Assembly (NCBI GenBank): GCA_963766195.1
Contig: CAVXYY010000003.1
Span: 310,001 to 374,000, forward strand
Length of the DNA: 64,000 nt
DNA from: JAHEFT01 sp963766195
GTDB lineage: Bacteria; Pseudomonadota; Gammaproteobacteria; Xanthomonadales; SZUA-36
Reading direction: 5' to 3'
Positions 18,084 to 27,545 of this stretch are shown one piece after another. Within the stretch, counting starts at the first letter, position 1, and each line of letters starts with the position of its first letter. The translations under genes and the position numbers were made by a program. The notes under the pieces were generated by a model, which did not search any database, had not been told where the DNA came from, and saw only the letters and a program-made list of their open reading frames with translations.

Positions 18084-19097
18084 ATGTTATTCCACCTGCA
18101 AAAACTGACCATCGCCGTGTTTCTGATTTATTTTTCCGGCACCGCAACAGCTCAGATCGTCATCAAAATGGCCACTTTCGCACCGAAGGACTCGGTCTGG
18201 CATGTGAACCTGAAAAAAGTCGATGAGCGCTGGAATCTGGCCACCAAAGGCCAGGTGAGATTGCGAATTTATGCCGGCACGCTCGGCGATGAAGACGATA
18301 TTTTGCGCCGCGTTCGAGTAGGCCAACTGGACGGGGCGGCTGTATCAACAGCCGGTCTGAGTTCTATCGACCCGGCAACACAGGCCATGCACATCCCGCT
18401 CGCGTTTATCACCAACCAGGAGATGGAATATGTCCGGGACGGGATCGCCAGACAGCTGGACCCGCTACTGGCCGCCAAAGGCTTTAAAGTACTGGCTTGG
18501 GGCGAAATAGGCTGGGTACACTTTTTCACCCGGAAACCCGTCGCCACCCCGGATGATCTGCGTAAGGAAAAACTGTTCATATGGTCGAACGGTGAAACTT
18601 CCGAGGGCGAAAAACTCTGGCAGAGCCTGGGATTCAACACGGTTTCGTTGTCGGCCATCGACATTCTGCCCGCCCTGCAAACCGGCATGATCACGGCCTA
18701 CCAGGCGCCGCCGCTGATGGCCCTGGCCAACCAGTGGTTTCCGTTCACGCCCTACATGACAGACCTTAAATGGGCGCCGCTGACCGGCGCAACCATCATT
18801 ACCGAAAGCGCCTGGAACAAGATACCTGCCGAATTCCACCAGGAACTGCTCCGGATTTCCCATGAAGAAGCGCTCCACCTCCAGCAGGCTGTGCGTGACC
18901 TGGAACAGGAAGCCAAAGATGCAATGGTCGAGAGAGGTCTCACAATTGTACCCGTCAACCGCGCTGCCATGGATGCCTGGCTGGATACCATAAAAGCCAC
19001 TTATCCACAGATTCGAGGATCGGTCGTGCCGGCCAGTTATTTTGATGAAGCCATGAGGCTGCGGGACGAATACCGCAGTCTGCAGACGGCTCATTAA
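18084..19097 (+). CDS. dctP: TRAP transporter substrate-binding protein (DctP family)
   Basis: A 337-residue periplasmic protein from the ATG at 18084, preceded by GGAGGA at 18070-18075; a longer frame from 17904 lies inside tatT. Signal peptide KLTIAVFLIYFSGTATA, then the DctP fold opening IVIKMATFAPKDSVWHVNLK and the conserved KGQVRLRIYAGTLGDEDDILRRVRVGQLDGAAV. It binds the substrate and delivers it to the membrane component. The presence of TatT suggests a hydrophobic or bulky organic acid rather than a C4-dicarboxylate, an inference from TatT-linked systems. One base separates it from the permease gene. Confidence 0.92.
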   Translation: MLFHLQKLTIAVFLIYFSGTATAQIVIKMATFAPKDSVWHVNLKKVDERWNLATKGQVRLRIYAGTLGDEDDILRRVRVGQLDGAAVSTAGLSSIDPATQAMHIPLAFITNQEMEYVRDGIARQLDPLLAAKGFKVLAWGEIGWVHFFTRKPVATPDDLRKEKLFIWSNGETSEGEKLWQSLGFNTVSLSAIDILPALQTGMITAYQAPPLMALANQWFPFTPYMTDLKWAPLTGATIITESAWNKIPAEFHQELLRISHEEALHLQQAVRDLEQEAKDAMVERGLTIVPVNRAAMDAWLDTIKATYPQIRGSVVPASYFDEAMRLRDEYRSLQTAH

Positions 19098-19098
19098 C

Positions 19099-20928
19099 AT
19101 GAATACCTCCGTTATGCACGTCTCAATGCTGCTTTACCGGCGACACAAATACAGCTTCGTTGTCATCCTGGCCGCAACGATGTTGCTGGTCATCGTATTG
19201 CTGCCGCTGCTGGAAATACTGTGCCGGCCATTATTCGGCCAGGGCATCCCCGGCTCCATCAATTACGTGCGGCACGCGACCCTCTGGTTTGGCTATCTCG
19301 GTGCGGTCGTTGCGGCAAAAAAAAGCCGGCACATTTCCCTGGGTGTTTCATCCCTGCTTACCGGTCGCAGTAAAACCCTGGCTGAATTGATCGCCCATTC
19401 CCTGGCGGTCATTACCTGCGTGGTATTGGCAAAAGCGGCGCTGGACATGGCCATTGCCGAAAGCCGTTCCGAAGTCCTTTTGGGAGGAATCATCCCGCTG
19501 TGGCTGGCGCAGTCGGTCATGCCCGCCAGCTTCGTTTTGCTCGCCTACCGTTATTTACGGCAGCTGATGCAGGTGGTTTCGGGACCACGCCTGATCGCGT
19601 TGAGCCTGGCAGTAATCGCTGTTGCTTCCCTTGTTGATTTCGGCAGCTCCTGGGTTCTGCCCGCAGGCCTGCTGGTGATTCTTGTTGCCACGCTGGCGGG
19701 AACCCCCATTTATATCGTGCTGGGCAGCCTTGCCGCGCTGTTATTCGGTACCGATGGCATTCCATTGGCTTCGATCTCGGTTGAAGCCTACCGGATCGCA
19801 TCCAACCCCATTTTGCCCACAATTCCCCTGTTCACACTGGCTGGCACCGTGTTGGCGGCCGGTAAGGCTTCGTCAAGGCTGGTCAGGCTGTTTGAAGCCT
19901 GGTTTGGCTGGATGCCGGGCGGTTCGGCCATCGCGGCCATCTTTGTTTGCGCCTTCTTCACGACCTTTACCGGGGGATCAGGGGTCACCATCCTGGCCCT
20001 GGGTGGATTGATGCTACCGATATTAATTAAACAGCGTTACAAGGAAAATTTTTCGCTGGGCGTGCTCACCTCCTCCGGCAGCCTTGGCATTCTGTTACCG
20101 CCCAGTCTTCTGGTCATTCTTTACGGAGTTGCTTCACACACGCCGATCAACCAATTGTTTATTGCCGGCGTGGTGCCGGGCTTTCTGCTGATCACGATGA
20201 CTTGTGCCTACGCTATTTACAAAGCCCGGTCGATCAAGTCGGAGCGACCGCGGTTTGACGCCTCGCTGGCGATGCGTACGCTGTATGAATCCAAATGGGA
20301 GGTCATGCTTCCGGCTGGCGTGCTCTTTGGCATCTTTTCGGGGATTGCGACACTGGTTGAAGTTGCTGCCGCAGCCGCCGCCTACACGTTGCTGGTGGAA
20401 TTTTTGATCCATCGTGACGTGAAGTTTGGCACCCACCTTGGCGAAATATTGAAGGAATGCGCGATCCTGGTGGGCGGTATCAAAATCATTCTCGCCTCGG
20501 CCATGGGCCTGACCAGCTACCTGATTTTTGCGGATGTACCATCAATGGCCGCGGAACTGATCCAGTCCGTCACCGACTCCCCCTGGGTGTTTTTACTCGC
20601 CTTGAACGCCGCCTTGTTAGTGGCAGGCTGCTTGCTGGATATCATTTCCGCGATCGTCGTGGTTGTGCCGCTGATGTTGCCGGTCGCTGCAGCTTTTGGA
20701 ATAGATCCCATCCACCTGGGTATTATTTTTCTGGCCAATATGGAGTTAGGTTACCTGACGCCGCCGGTGGGCATGAATCTCTACCTGGCCTCGTTCCGTT
20801 TTGACAAGCCCCTGATGTCGGTCTTCCGTGCCGCCCTGCCCTTTTTCCTGATTAACCTGATCGCGGTGCTTGTCATTACCTTCGTACCCGGAATTTCGGT
20901 TGGCGTGGCGCGCCTGTTTGGACCCTGA
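19099..20928 (+). CDS. dctM: TRAP transporter permease, fused DctQ and DctM subunits
   Basis: A 609-residue membrane protein. Residues about 20-165 form the four-helix small (DctQ) subunit, with the characteristic GYLGAVVAAKKSRHISLGV. The rest is the large DctM permease (SNPILPTIPLFTLAGTVLA, FFTTFTGGSGVTILALGGL, GSLGILLPPSLLVILYGV, and near the end ANMELGYLTPPVGMNLYLAS). The fusion of Q and M is a known variant. Energy comes from a sodium or proton gradient. It ends the operon; a strong hairpin terminator starts 24 bases after its stop. Confidence 0.93.
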   Translation: MNTSVMHVSMLLYRRHKYSFVVILAATMLLVIVLLPLLEILCRPLFGQGIPGSINYVRHATLWFGYLGAVVAAKKSRHISLGVSSLLTGRSKTLAELIAHSLAVITCVVLAKAALDMAIAESRSEVLLGGIIPLWLAQSVMPASFVLLAYRYLRQLMQVVSGPRLIALSLAVIAVASLVDFGSSWVLPAGLLVILVATLAGTPIYIVLGSLAALLFGTDGIPLASISVEAYRIASNPILPTIPLFTLAGTVLAAGKASSRLVRLFEAWFGWMPGGSAIAAIFVCAFFTTFTGGSGVTILALGGLMLPILIKQRYKENFSLGVLTSSGSLGILLPPSLLVILYGVASHTPINQLFIAGVVPGFLLITMTCAYAIYKARSIKSERPRFDASLAMRTLYESKWEVMLPAGVLFGIFSGIATLVEVAAAAAAYTLLVEFLIHRDVKFGTHLGEILKECAILVGGIKIILASAMGLTSYLIFADVPSMAAELIQSVTDSPWVFLLALNAALLVAGCLLDIISAIVVVVPLMLPVAAAFGIDPIHLGIIFLANMELGYLTPPVGMNLYLASFRFDKPLMSVFRAALPFFLINLIAVLVITFVPGISVGVARLFGP

Positions 20929-20951
20929 CCGGGATCAGTGGCCCAAAAAAA

Positions 20952-20973
20952 GGAAGCCCGTTGCCGGGCTTCC
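20952..20973. terminator. Bidirectional intrinsic terminator
   Basis: GGAAGCCCG-TTGC-CGGGCTTCC forms a perfect 9-bp stem with a 4-base loop. Seven A residues precede it (20945-20951), giving a U tract for the minus strand, and a T-rich run follows for the plus strand. It lies between the convergent TRAP operon and the DUF2092 genes and serves both. Confidence 0.9.
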
Positions 20974-20995
20974 TTGCGTTTTGCCGTTTTACGGG

Positions 20996-21208
20996 CTAAC
21001 AGTAATAGACGCCCACTGCGCAACGCCGCACGGTGCGGCGGGCCACGCCGGCGACACTCACCGGGGTCAGTGGCCGGCCCACGATGGCTTCCGCCTCCGG
21101 GATGGCGCTTTGGATTCCTGGAACCGCGAGTTGTGAGCCGATTTCAGAGCCAATGAACACCACGGTTACGACCAGCGCCATAAGTCCCAATCTCTTCAGC
21201 CTGCTCAT
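20996..21208 (-). CDS. Small exported protein coupled to DUF2092 gene
   Basis: A 70-residue protein whose ATG overlaps the stop of the DUF2092 gene (ATGA at 21205-21208). It has a basic N-terminus and hydrophobic stretch (RLGLMALVVTVVFIGSEIG), then a short tail ending RRTVRRCAVGVYYC with two cysteines. It ends just before the shared terminator. I do not recognise a named family. Translational coupling and its position argue that it is real and acts with its neighbour, probably in the periplasm or membrane. No function is proposed. Confidence 0.65.
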   Translation of the reverse strand: MSRLKRLGLMALVVTVVFIGSEIGSQLAVPGIQSAIPEAEAIVGRPLTPVSVAGVARRTVRRCAVGVYYC

Positions 21209-22017
21209 TTTGCTTCTCCTTTATCCATCACGAAAATTTCCGGTAAATCACCCGAGCCCTTGAGGTCTTCGATTTCGACCTGCTTGGCGTCGGCCGGGGC
21301 CTTGAAGGTGAAATCACGCGCTGCGACTTCATCCCCATCTTTCCAGTTGCTGATCTGGACGCTGTACTGCGGTCCGTTAGCCATCGTCTTGGAAGTAATC
21401 ACGTAACGGCAGGGATACGGCTTGTCACCTTGAGCAATCCAGATCTGCCAGTCGACTTCTTCGGCTCTGAACGCCAGCGAGTTACATTCCACGCCACCGA
21501 TCACGCCGCTGCCAAGATCTTTTACATCGACAACACCCTCCATCAGGATTTCGTATGAATTGGAAAGCAAAAGATCAGCTGCCGGGAGCGGCCGGTTATA
21601 GGTGTTTCTCAGTTCATCGATCAAGTTATCCACCGTGCCGGGGATTTCCACCTGAGTAAATACATTGAGATTTTTACCCAGAATCGTCAGTGTTTTTCCG
21701 TCGAAGTTCATCTCTACATCGGCAAAACCACCGTGCCGTGCAGCATGGATTTTGTCCGGGCGGCTGAACGTCACGGCACCCGAACTTGCGATTCCGATCA
21801 CCTGGTCTTCAGGGGTCACCACGTCCAGCATGGCGTCGTAATCAAATGAATAGGAGTTCAGTGTCGCTGCGTAGTCTGACATGGCCTTGAGCAGGCGTTT
21901 TGCATCAGCCTCATCAGCACTTGCGGCCGACGAGCCGACGACAAGTATGGAAGTCAGGCCAATTGCAAACACCGTTCGCGTCGGGTTACTGGTTGATTTT
22001 CGAGCTTTCTTGATCAT
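21205..22017 (-). CDS. DUF2092 family periplasmic protein
   Basis: A 270-residue protein with a signal peptide (TVFAIGLTSILVVGSSAASA) and the DUF2092 body: AKRLLKAMSDYAATLNSYSFDYDAMLDV, GAVTFSRPDKIHAARHGG, FDGKTLTILGKNLNVFTQVEIPGTVDNLID, and a C-terminal DKPYPCRYVITSKTM. The fold is probably LolA/LolB-like, which would suit a role with lipids or lipoproteins, but that is inference from structure-level similarity in the wider group. AAAGGTGAATCC precedes the ATG. It is the first gene of a two-gene unit with the small exported protein downstream. Confidence 0.85.
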   Translation of the reverse strand: MIKKARKSTSNPTRTVFAIGLTSILVVGSSAASADEADAKRLLKAMSDYAATLNSYSFDYDAMLDVVTPEDQVIGIASSGAVTFSRPDKIHAARHGGFADVEMNFDGKTLTILGKNLNVFTQVEIPGTVDNLIDELRNTYNRPLPAADLLLSNSYEILMEGVVDVKDLGSGVIGGVECNSLAFRAEEVDWQIWIAQGDKPYPCRYVITSKTMANGPQYSVQISNWKDGDEVAARDFTFKAPADAKQVEIEDLKGSGDLPEIFVMDKGEAK

Positions 22018-22080
22018 CAGGATTCACCTTTTTTATTAAAGAGAGGATTCGAACCGAAATCCTTCCGGAAACTCCATTTT

Positions 22081-22119
22081 ATGCCTGCGCCGAAGGTGTG
22101 TACACCGCCGTGCAGGCAT
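22081..22119 (-). terminator. Hairpin after the M16 peptidase gene
   Basis: ATGCCTGC and GCAGGCAT form an 8-bp outer stem enclosing an inner GGTGT/ACACC stem. It lies 17 bases beyond the M16 stop codon on the minus strand. There is no U tract, so it may be a weak or Rho-assisted terminator or only an RNA-stabilising structure. Confidence 0.45.
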
Positions 22120-22135
22120 GCGGGAACACGTTTTC

Positions 22136-25002
22136 CTAGCTCACCGGATCAAGCATCACCGGATCGCCAAAACCGAGTTCCGACAGCAACCCGGCCTGGC
22201 TGGCCGCATCGCCCACCACGATGTATTGCATGGCGTCGGGGCGCAGGTACTCGCCGGCCAGTTGCTTGAACTGTTGCCAGCGTCATTTCCTCGACGCGCC
22301 GCGCATTGACGGCCTGGAAATCATCCGGGTAGCCGTAATGTGCTGATTTCCCTGATCACGTCCAGCTTGGCGCTCAGCGTCTCATTCTTGAGCGCCTGGC
22401 CCCGCAACACGGCACCTTTCAGGATGGCCAGGTCTTCGTGCGGTGAACTCCGGCCCGTAATTGGCAACGATATCCCGGATCAACTCGAGGGATTCACGCG
22501 TCACATTGGCCCGCACGCTCGATCCGATGACAAACGCACCACGATCTTTTTCGCCGATGAAACCTTGAGCCGATGCCATAGGTATAGCCCTTGTTCACAC
22601 GCAGTTCGGTCATCAGCTCCGAGGTATAAATGTCACCCAGCAGGAAATTGAGCGCTTGCGCCAGCGGATAGTCCGGGTCCACGGCGGACAGCGATGGCCT
22701 CTGGATCCGCAACACCGACTGCTTGGCGCCGGGCACGTCATAAAAATAAATCACCGATTGCTCCACCGGGTTGGCTTGCGGCAGCGAAACCGGTTCTGTG
22801 CCGGGGGTGTTCCAGCGTGCCGCCAAATCGCTGGTTGCAGCCTTGACGGTTTCGGCATCGACATCGCCCGCGATATTGAGCCGGGCGCGAACCGGTGAAT
22901 AGTTTGCCTGGTAGAAAGCCTGCAGGTCCGCCAGTTCGACCGGTTCCAGCTTTTCCCGGGTGCCGTAAGGCAGGTAACTGTAAATATGATCCGCCGGATA
23001 CCTGAGTTTTGCCGCTTCCCGCCGGGATATGGCTTCCGGGTTGCCGGCATCCTGGTCAATCTGGTTGAGCTGTTTGCGTTTCAACAGCTCGAATTCACGC
23101 GGCATCCCAGCGCGGTTCCAGCAAAATTTCCTCGACCAGCGCCATCGTTTGCCCGAAGTTGCGCGACAGGGTGCTGCCGCTGACCGAGGTGCTGGTCGCA
23201 CCGGCTGAAACCGTGATGGTCGAGCCGAGCGACTTGATCGCGTCTTCGAGTTCCGCGGTCGTCTTGCCGGCCGTGCCCTTGTTGAGCAGGTCGGCCGTCA
23301 GGTTGGCGACAGCCGGCTTGCCGGCGTCCGCGCGATCGCGGCCGGCATCCAGTTCCAGGGAGAAATAGACCAGCGGTAGTTTCGCTGGATTCTATGCCGT
23401 AAACTTCAATGCCGTTGGCCAGGGATTCCCGCCAGACTGCGGGCGCCGGGAGCTCATACGGACTGCCGAATGGAGGTTCAACGGTGCGGTCGAAAGTGGA
23501 CGGCGTGCGCTCGAAATCCCTAACCGAATGATCCACTTCGACTTCCTGCTCAGCGCCCTGGACCACGACCTCTTCCACTACTTCGGCCTGAACACTGCCC
23601 TCCAGGGCCAGGCCAAGCTGTCCTTTTGGCACGAAACTGGTCACCACGTAAGGCCGGTCTTTCAGGTAGGTGTTGTACACCCGCACGACGTCACCGGTCG
23701 TCAGCGCCTGCAATTCGCGGATGTTACTGTTGATCCGTTCCGGGTCACCGGACAAGGTATTGAATTCGCCCAGCGCAATCGCCTTCCCGAGGGCGCTATC
23801 CAGCCGGCCATAGATCTCGACTTCCGCGCCGGCCTTGATCCGGTCCAGGTCCGCCTGGGAAATCCCGTTCTCTTCAAATCGTCTAAAAGCCGTTGTCCAC
23901 TGCGGGTAAAAGCGCATCCAGGTCTTGACCGGCGTTGGCATCGATGATCAGGTAAAACTCACCACTCAGTTCCTTGCCGTAATTGAAGGTCTCCAGGCTG
24001 GAGGTCAGCTGCTGCTCATCGATCAGGACTTCGTTGAGTGGCGCCCGCTTGCCCACGGACAAGTACTCCGACAACACCTGGAGCGCAATGGAATCGGGGT
24101 GAAACTGGCCAACGGAAGGCCAGACCATGGTCAGCCGCGGCACGGTGGCGAAGTTATCCTCGTGATACAGCGATATGCTTTTCTCCAGTTTCACTGGAAG
24201 CGGTTCCCGTAAAACTACTTCAGGCCCACGGGGGATTTCGCCAAAATACTTCTCGATCAGCGCCTTCGCCTCATCGACGTCAAAGTCGCCGGACAATGTC
24301 AGCGTGACGTTGTTGGGTACATACCAGCGACCGTAGAAGGTTTTGACGTCTTCCAGCGTGGCCGCCTCGAGGTCGGCCAGGGAGCCGATCATCTGCCAGT
24401 TGTACGGGTGGTCTTCCGGGTAAAGCGCCTTGCCGATGACGTAGAAGTTATGGCCGTACGGCTGATTATCCACGACCTGGCGTTTTTCGTTCTTGACCAC
24501 CTGCTTCTCGGTGTCGATAACCGGCTGGGTGACGGTATTGATGAAATAGCCCAGCTTGTCGGCTTCGGCCCAGATGACTTTTTCCAGCGCGTCGGCGGGA
24601 ACCGCCTGGAAATACTGGGTCATATCGGTGCTGGTGAAGCCGTTGGTGCCTTCGCCCCCGATCCGGGTGTTCATTTCGTCCAGGCCGCCGTAGCCGAGAT
24701 TCTCCGAGTCGAGGAACAACAGGTGTTCGAACAAATGCGCGAAACCGGTGCGCCCGCTCACTTCCCTCGAGGAGCCCACGTGGGCCGCCAGGTTGATCGC
24801 GACCACCGGGTCGGAACGGTCAACGTGGAGAATAACGTCCAGCCCGTTGTCCAGTTCGTATTTCTCGTAACTGATGGATGGCCCGGTCGTCCGGCTCCGT
24901 TGAGGACTCAACCGGTGTCGCTACACCGGTCGGCGACGGCTCGCAGCCGCCAAGTATTGCGCCAAGGGCCAGGACCGCGATCAGCCTTGATGCAGTCATC
25001 AT
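22136..25002 (-). CDS. M16-family zinc peptidase lipoprotein, multiple frameshifts
   Basis: The family can be followed through about seven frame changes from a lipoprotein signal (ATG at 25002 or 24999; ALGAILGGCE) to the end LLSELGFGDPVMLDPVS. The N-terminal half has the inverted zinc motif HLFEH (in GFAHLFEHLLFLDS) and a downstream Glu. The second half is the inactive-type M16 domain (ADHIYSYLPYGTREKLEPV, SELMTELRVNKGYTYG). The total, about 950 residues, fits bacterial two-domain M16 proteins such as PqqL. Breaks are near 24.87, 23.9, 23.37, 23.1, 22.57, 22.45 and 22.3 kb; at 23.1 kb a single extra T interrupts WDAAEFELLKRKQ. Sequence error or decay cannot be separated here. It faces away from ubiU and follows ubiT. 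Confidence 0.85.
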
Positions 25003-25031
25003 GTGTCTCCGTGATGTGTCCGATCCGCTAT

Positions 25032-25531
25032 TTAACGGGGTAATGGTGGCTCCCTGCAATCTTTCAATCAGCTTACCGACCACCTGCAGGAGTCTCCTGA
25101 GCGGCGGCGGCAGGTCATCCCAGTCCATGGCGTCCATCGTGTTCTTTATTCCCAGCCCGAGTTCGGTGTCGCCTTCAACCCGGATCCTGCGCTGGAAAAA
25201 CAGGGTATCGGGGTCAGCCTGCCGCGTGGCCAGCAGGATGAAGTCCAGGCTGTCACCGCTGATGCAGACGTCCTCAGCCAGGCTCGCGGTCAACCGGGCT
25301 GAACCGGTGGCTCCCAACCTCGATAAGCCAGTCCACGTTCAGGTCAGCCACCTTGATGCGAATCCTGCTGCCTTCCAGAAATTCCAGTTCTCCGTGCTGC
25401 AAAGGCTCCCGGAACGCCTGGTTCAGGACCATGGAAAGCACCGGCTTCTGGGCTGAATAAGGGATCACTCGGCCGGGAATACCCATCACTTTCCTGGCAA
25501 TGGGACGGATGAATTCGGGTAATGGAATCAT
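25032..25531 (-). CDS. ubiT: UbiT, SCP2-domain accessory factor of O2-independent ubiquinone synthesis (frameshifted)
   Basis: The N-terminal part starts at the ATG 25531 (MIPLPEFIRPIARKVMG...PYSAQKPVLSMVLNQAF...LQHGELEFLEGSRIRIKVADLN) and the C-terminal part continues in another frame after about 25300 (SARLTASLAEDVCISGDSLDFILLATRQADPDTLFFQRR, then DLPPPLRRLL). This is an SCP2 sterol-binding fold of about 165 residues, as in E. coli UbiT (YhbT). UbiT is thought to bind lipid intermediates in the oxygen-independent pathway. The second frame stays open into the M16 start; a TAA at 25034-25032 in the other frame is the likely true stop, so its end is approximate. It is divergent from ubiU, as expected for a ubiTUV locus. 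Confidence 0.85.
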
Positions 25532-25631
25532 GGCTCGGCCGGAAGATGAGGAAATCAAGTATATTTCCCCGGATGCCGGCTATCTTGATTCCGGTCAACG
25601 TCAGCGCGAATTGCGTCACTAGAATAGCTGG

Positions 25632-26630
25632 ATGGAACTCGTATGCCCTGCCGGAAACCTGCCTTCGCTGAAAGCCGCAGTCGACAATGGCGCCGATGCG
25701 GTCTACGTCGGGTTCAAGGATGACACCAATGCGCGCCATTTTGCCGGCCTGAACTTTACCGACCGGACCTTTGAAAAGGCCGTGCGCTATGCCCAGGACC
25801 GGGGCAGAAAAATATATGTCGCGGTCAACACCTTTCCCCGGCCCGCAGGTTTCGAGCGCTGGAAAGCCGCCGTGGACCAGGCGGCGGAGTACGGGGTTGA
25901 CGCCCTGATCCTGGCCGACATGGGCGTGCTGGACTACGCCTGTGAACGGTGGCCGGAATTACGCCTGCACCTGTCGGTCCAGGCATCCGTGACCAGCGCC
26001 GAAGGCATCCGGTTCTACCATGAGAATTTCGGTATTCGCCGGGTGGTCCTGCCCCGCGTGCTGTCGGTCAGCCAGGTAACACAGGTCATCAGCTGAATCC
26101 CCGGTACCGGTCGAGGTTTTCGGGTTTGGCAGCCTGTGCGTGATGGTCGAGGGCCGCTGCCTGCTGTCCAGCTATGCGACGGGCCGGTCGCCCAACACCT
26201 ACGGCGCCTGCTCCCCGGCTTCACATGTTCGCTGGGAAGAAACGCGACGGCGGCACCAATACCCGGCTCAACGGTGTACTGATCGACCACTACGGCGAAG
26301 GGGAAAAAGCCGGCTACCCGACCCTGTGCAAAGGGCGGTTCCAGGTGGGTGAGCACGTGTTCTACGCGCTGGAGGAGCCCACCAGCCTCAACACCCTGTC
26401 GATCCTGCCGAAGTTGCGGGAAATCGGCGTCAGCGCCATCAAGGTGGAAGGCCGGCAGCGCAGCCCCGCCTACGTGGCGCAGGTCACCGCCGTGATGCGG
26501 GCGGCCATCGACCGTTGCCTGCGAGGACCCGGAGACTTTCAAACCCATGGACCAGTGGATGCAGAAACTCGACGATGTGTCCGAGGGCTCCCAGACCACT
26601 CTCGGCGCTTACCACAGGCCCTGGCAGTAG
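25632..26630 (+). CDS. ubiU: UbiU, 4Fe-4S O2-independent ubiquinone hydroxylase subunit (frameshifted)
   Basis: About 332 residues when frames are joined, equal to E. coli UbiU (331). N-terminus MELVCPAGNLPSLKAAVDNGADAVYVG is the U32 peptidase-like signature. The four cysteines that bind the iron-sulfur cluster in E. coli (C169, C176, C193, C232) can be placed: GSLCVMVEGRC gives the seven-residue spacing, the next Cys in YGACSP is 17 further on, and the fourth is in TLCKGRF. Breaks occur near 26090 (a TGA follows QVIS), 26.22 and 26.52 kb; the C-terminus is KLDDVSEGSQTTLGAYHRPWQ. With UbiV it forms a complex that hydroxylates the ring without O2 (prephenate is the oxygen donor in E. coli). 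Confidence 0.93.
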
Positions 26631-26639
26631 GAGCCGAAG

Positions 26640-27545
26640 ATGATGAAACTGTCCATCGGGCCTGTGCAATATTTCTGGGAACGCCAGCAGGTACTGGATT
26701 TCTATCAGCAGGTCGCGGACTGTCCCGCCGAGATCGTCTACCTGGGTGAGGTCATCTGTTCCAAGCGGCGCCTGGTCAAACCGGACGACTGGCTGGCCAT
26801 CGGCCGGGAACTCAGACAGAGCGGCAAGGAAGTGATTCTTTCTTCCCTGACCCTGCTGGAGGCGGCCTCGGAAGTGAGCTCACTGAAAAAACTCTGCAAA
26901 AACAATGAATTCATGGTCGAGGCGAATGATGTGACGGCCATCCAGTTGTTGTCGCGAGCCGGAACGGCGTTCGTGACCGGCCCCGAGCGTCAACATCTAC
27001 AACCATCGCACCCTGCGCCTGCTGGCCGCCAAGGGCATGAAACGCTGGGTTCTGCCGGTGGAACTGGGCCTGGAGACCCTCAAAGATCTGCAGGAGTGCC
27101 GGCCAGACGGCGTGGAGACCGAAGTGTTTGCGCTGGGGCGCCTGCCGCTGGCTTATTCGGCACGCTGCTACACGGCGCGCTCGCACAACCTGCCCAAGGA
27201 CAACTGCCAGTTCAAATGCCTGGAGTACCCGGATGGCCGCGTGCTGAAAACGCAGGAAGACCAGGAGTTCCTGGTACTCAATGGCACACAGACCCAGTCT
27301 GCGCTGACCCATGAAGGTGCTGGCACAACTCGCGGAACTGGATGCGCTGGGCGTCGATGTGCTGCAGAATCAGCCCCCAGCACCAGGGTACGTTCAGAAT
27401 CATCGAGTTGTTCAGTGAAGCCCTGCACGGGGCGGACCTGGAGCCCCTGCTGCCGGAGTTGCACAGCCTGCTGCCGCTGGGCGCCTGCAATGGCTATCTT
27501 CTAAAGCAGGCCGGGATGGAATATGGCAATTCGACAGCTGCTTGA
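26640..27545 (+). CDS. ubiV: UbiV, 4Fe-4S partner of UbiU (frameshifted)
   Basis: About 301 residues across three frames (E. coli UbiV 292). It opens MMKLSIGPVQYFW and carries the four cluster cysteines: one in GEVICSKRR (residue 40, compare C39) and three in RCYTARSHNLPKDNCQFKC, spaced C-x12-C-x3-C exactly like C180, C193 and C197 of E. coli. Breaks are near 26.98, 27.31 and 27.37 kb. The end QHQGTFRIIELFSEAL...LPLGACNGYLLKQAGME overlaps the ubiD start by 23 bases. It begins nine bases after ubiU, so both belong to one operon. Confidence 0.93.
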
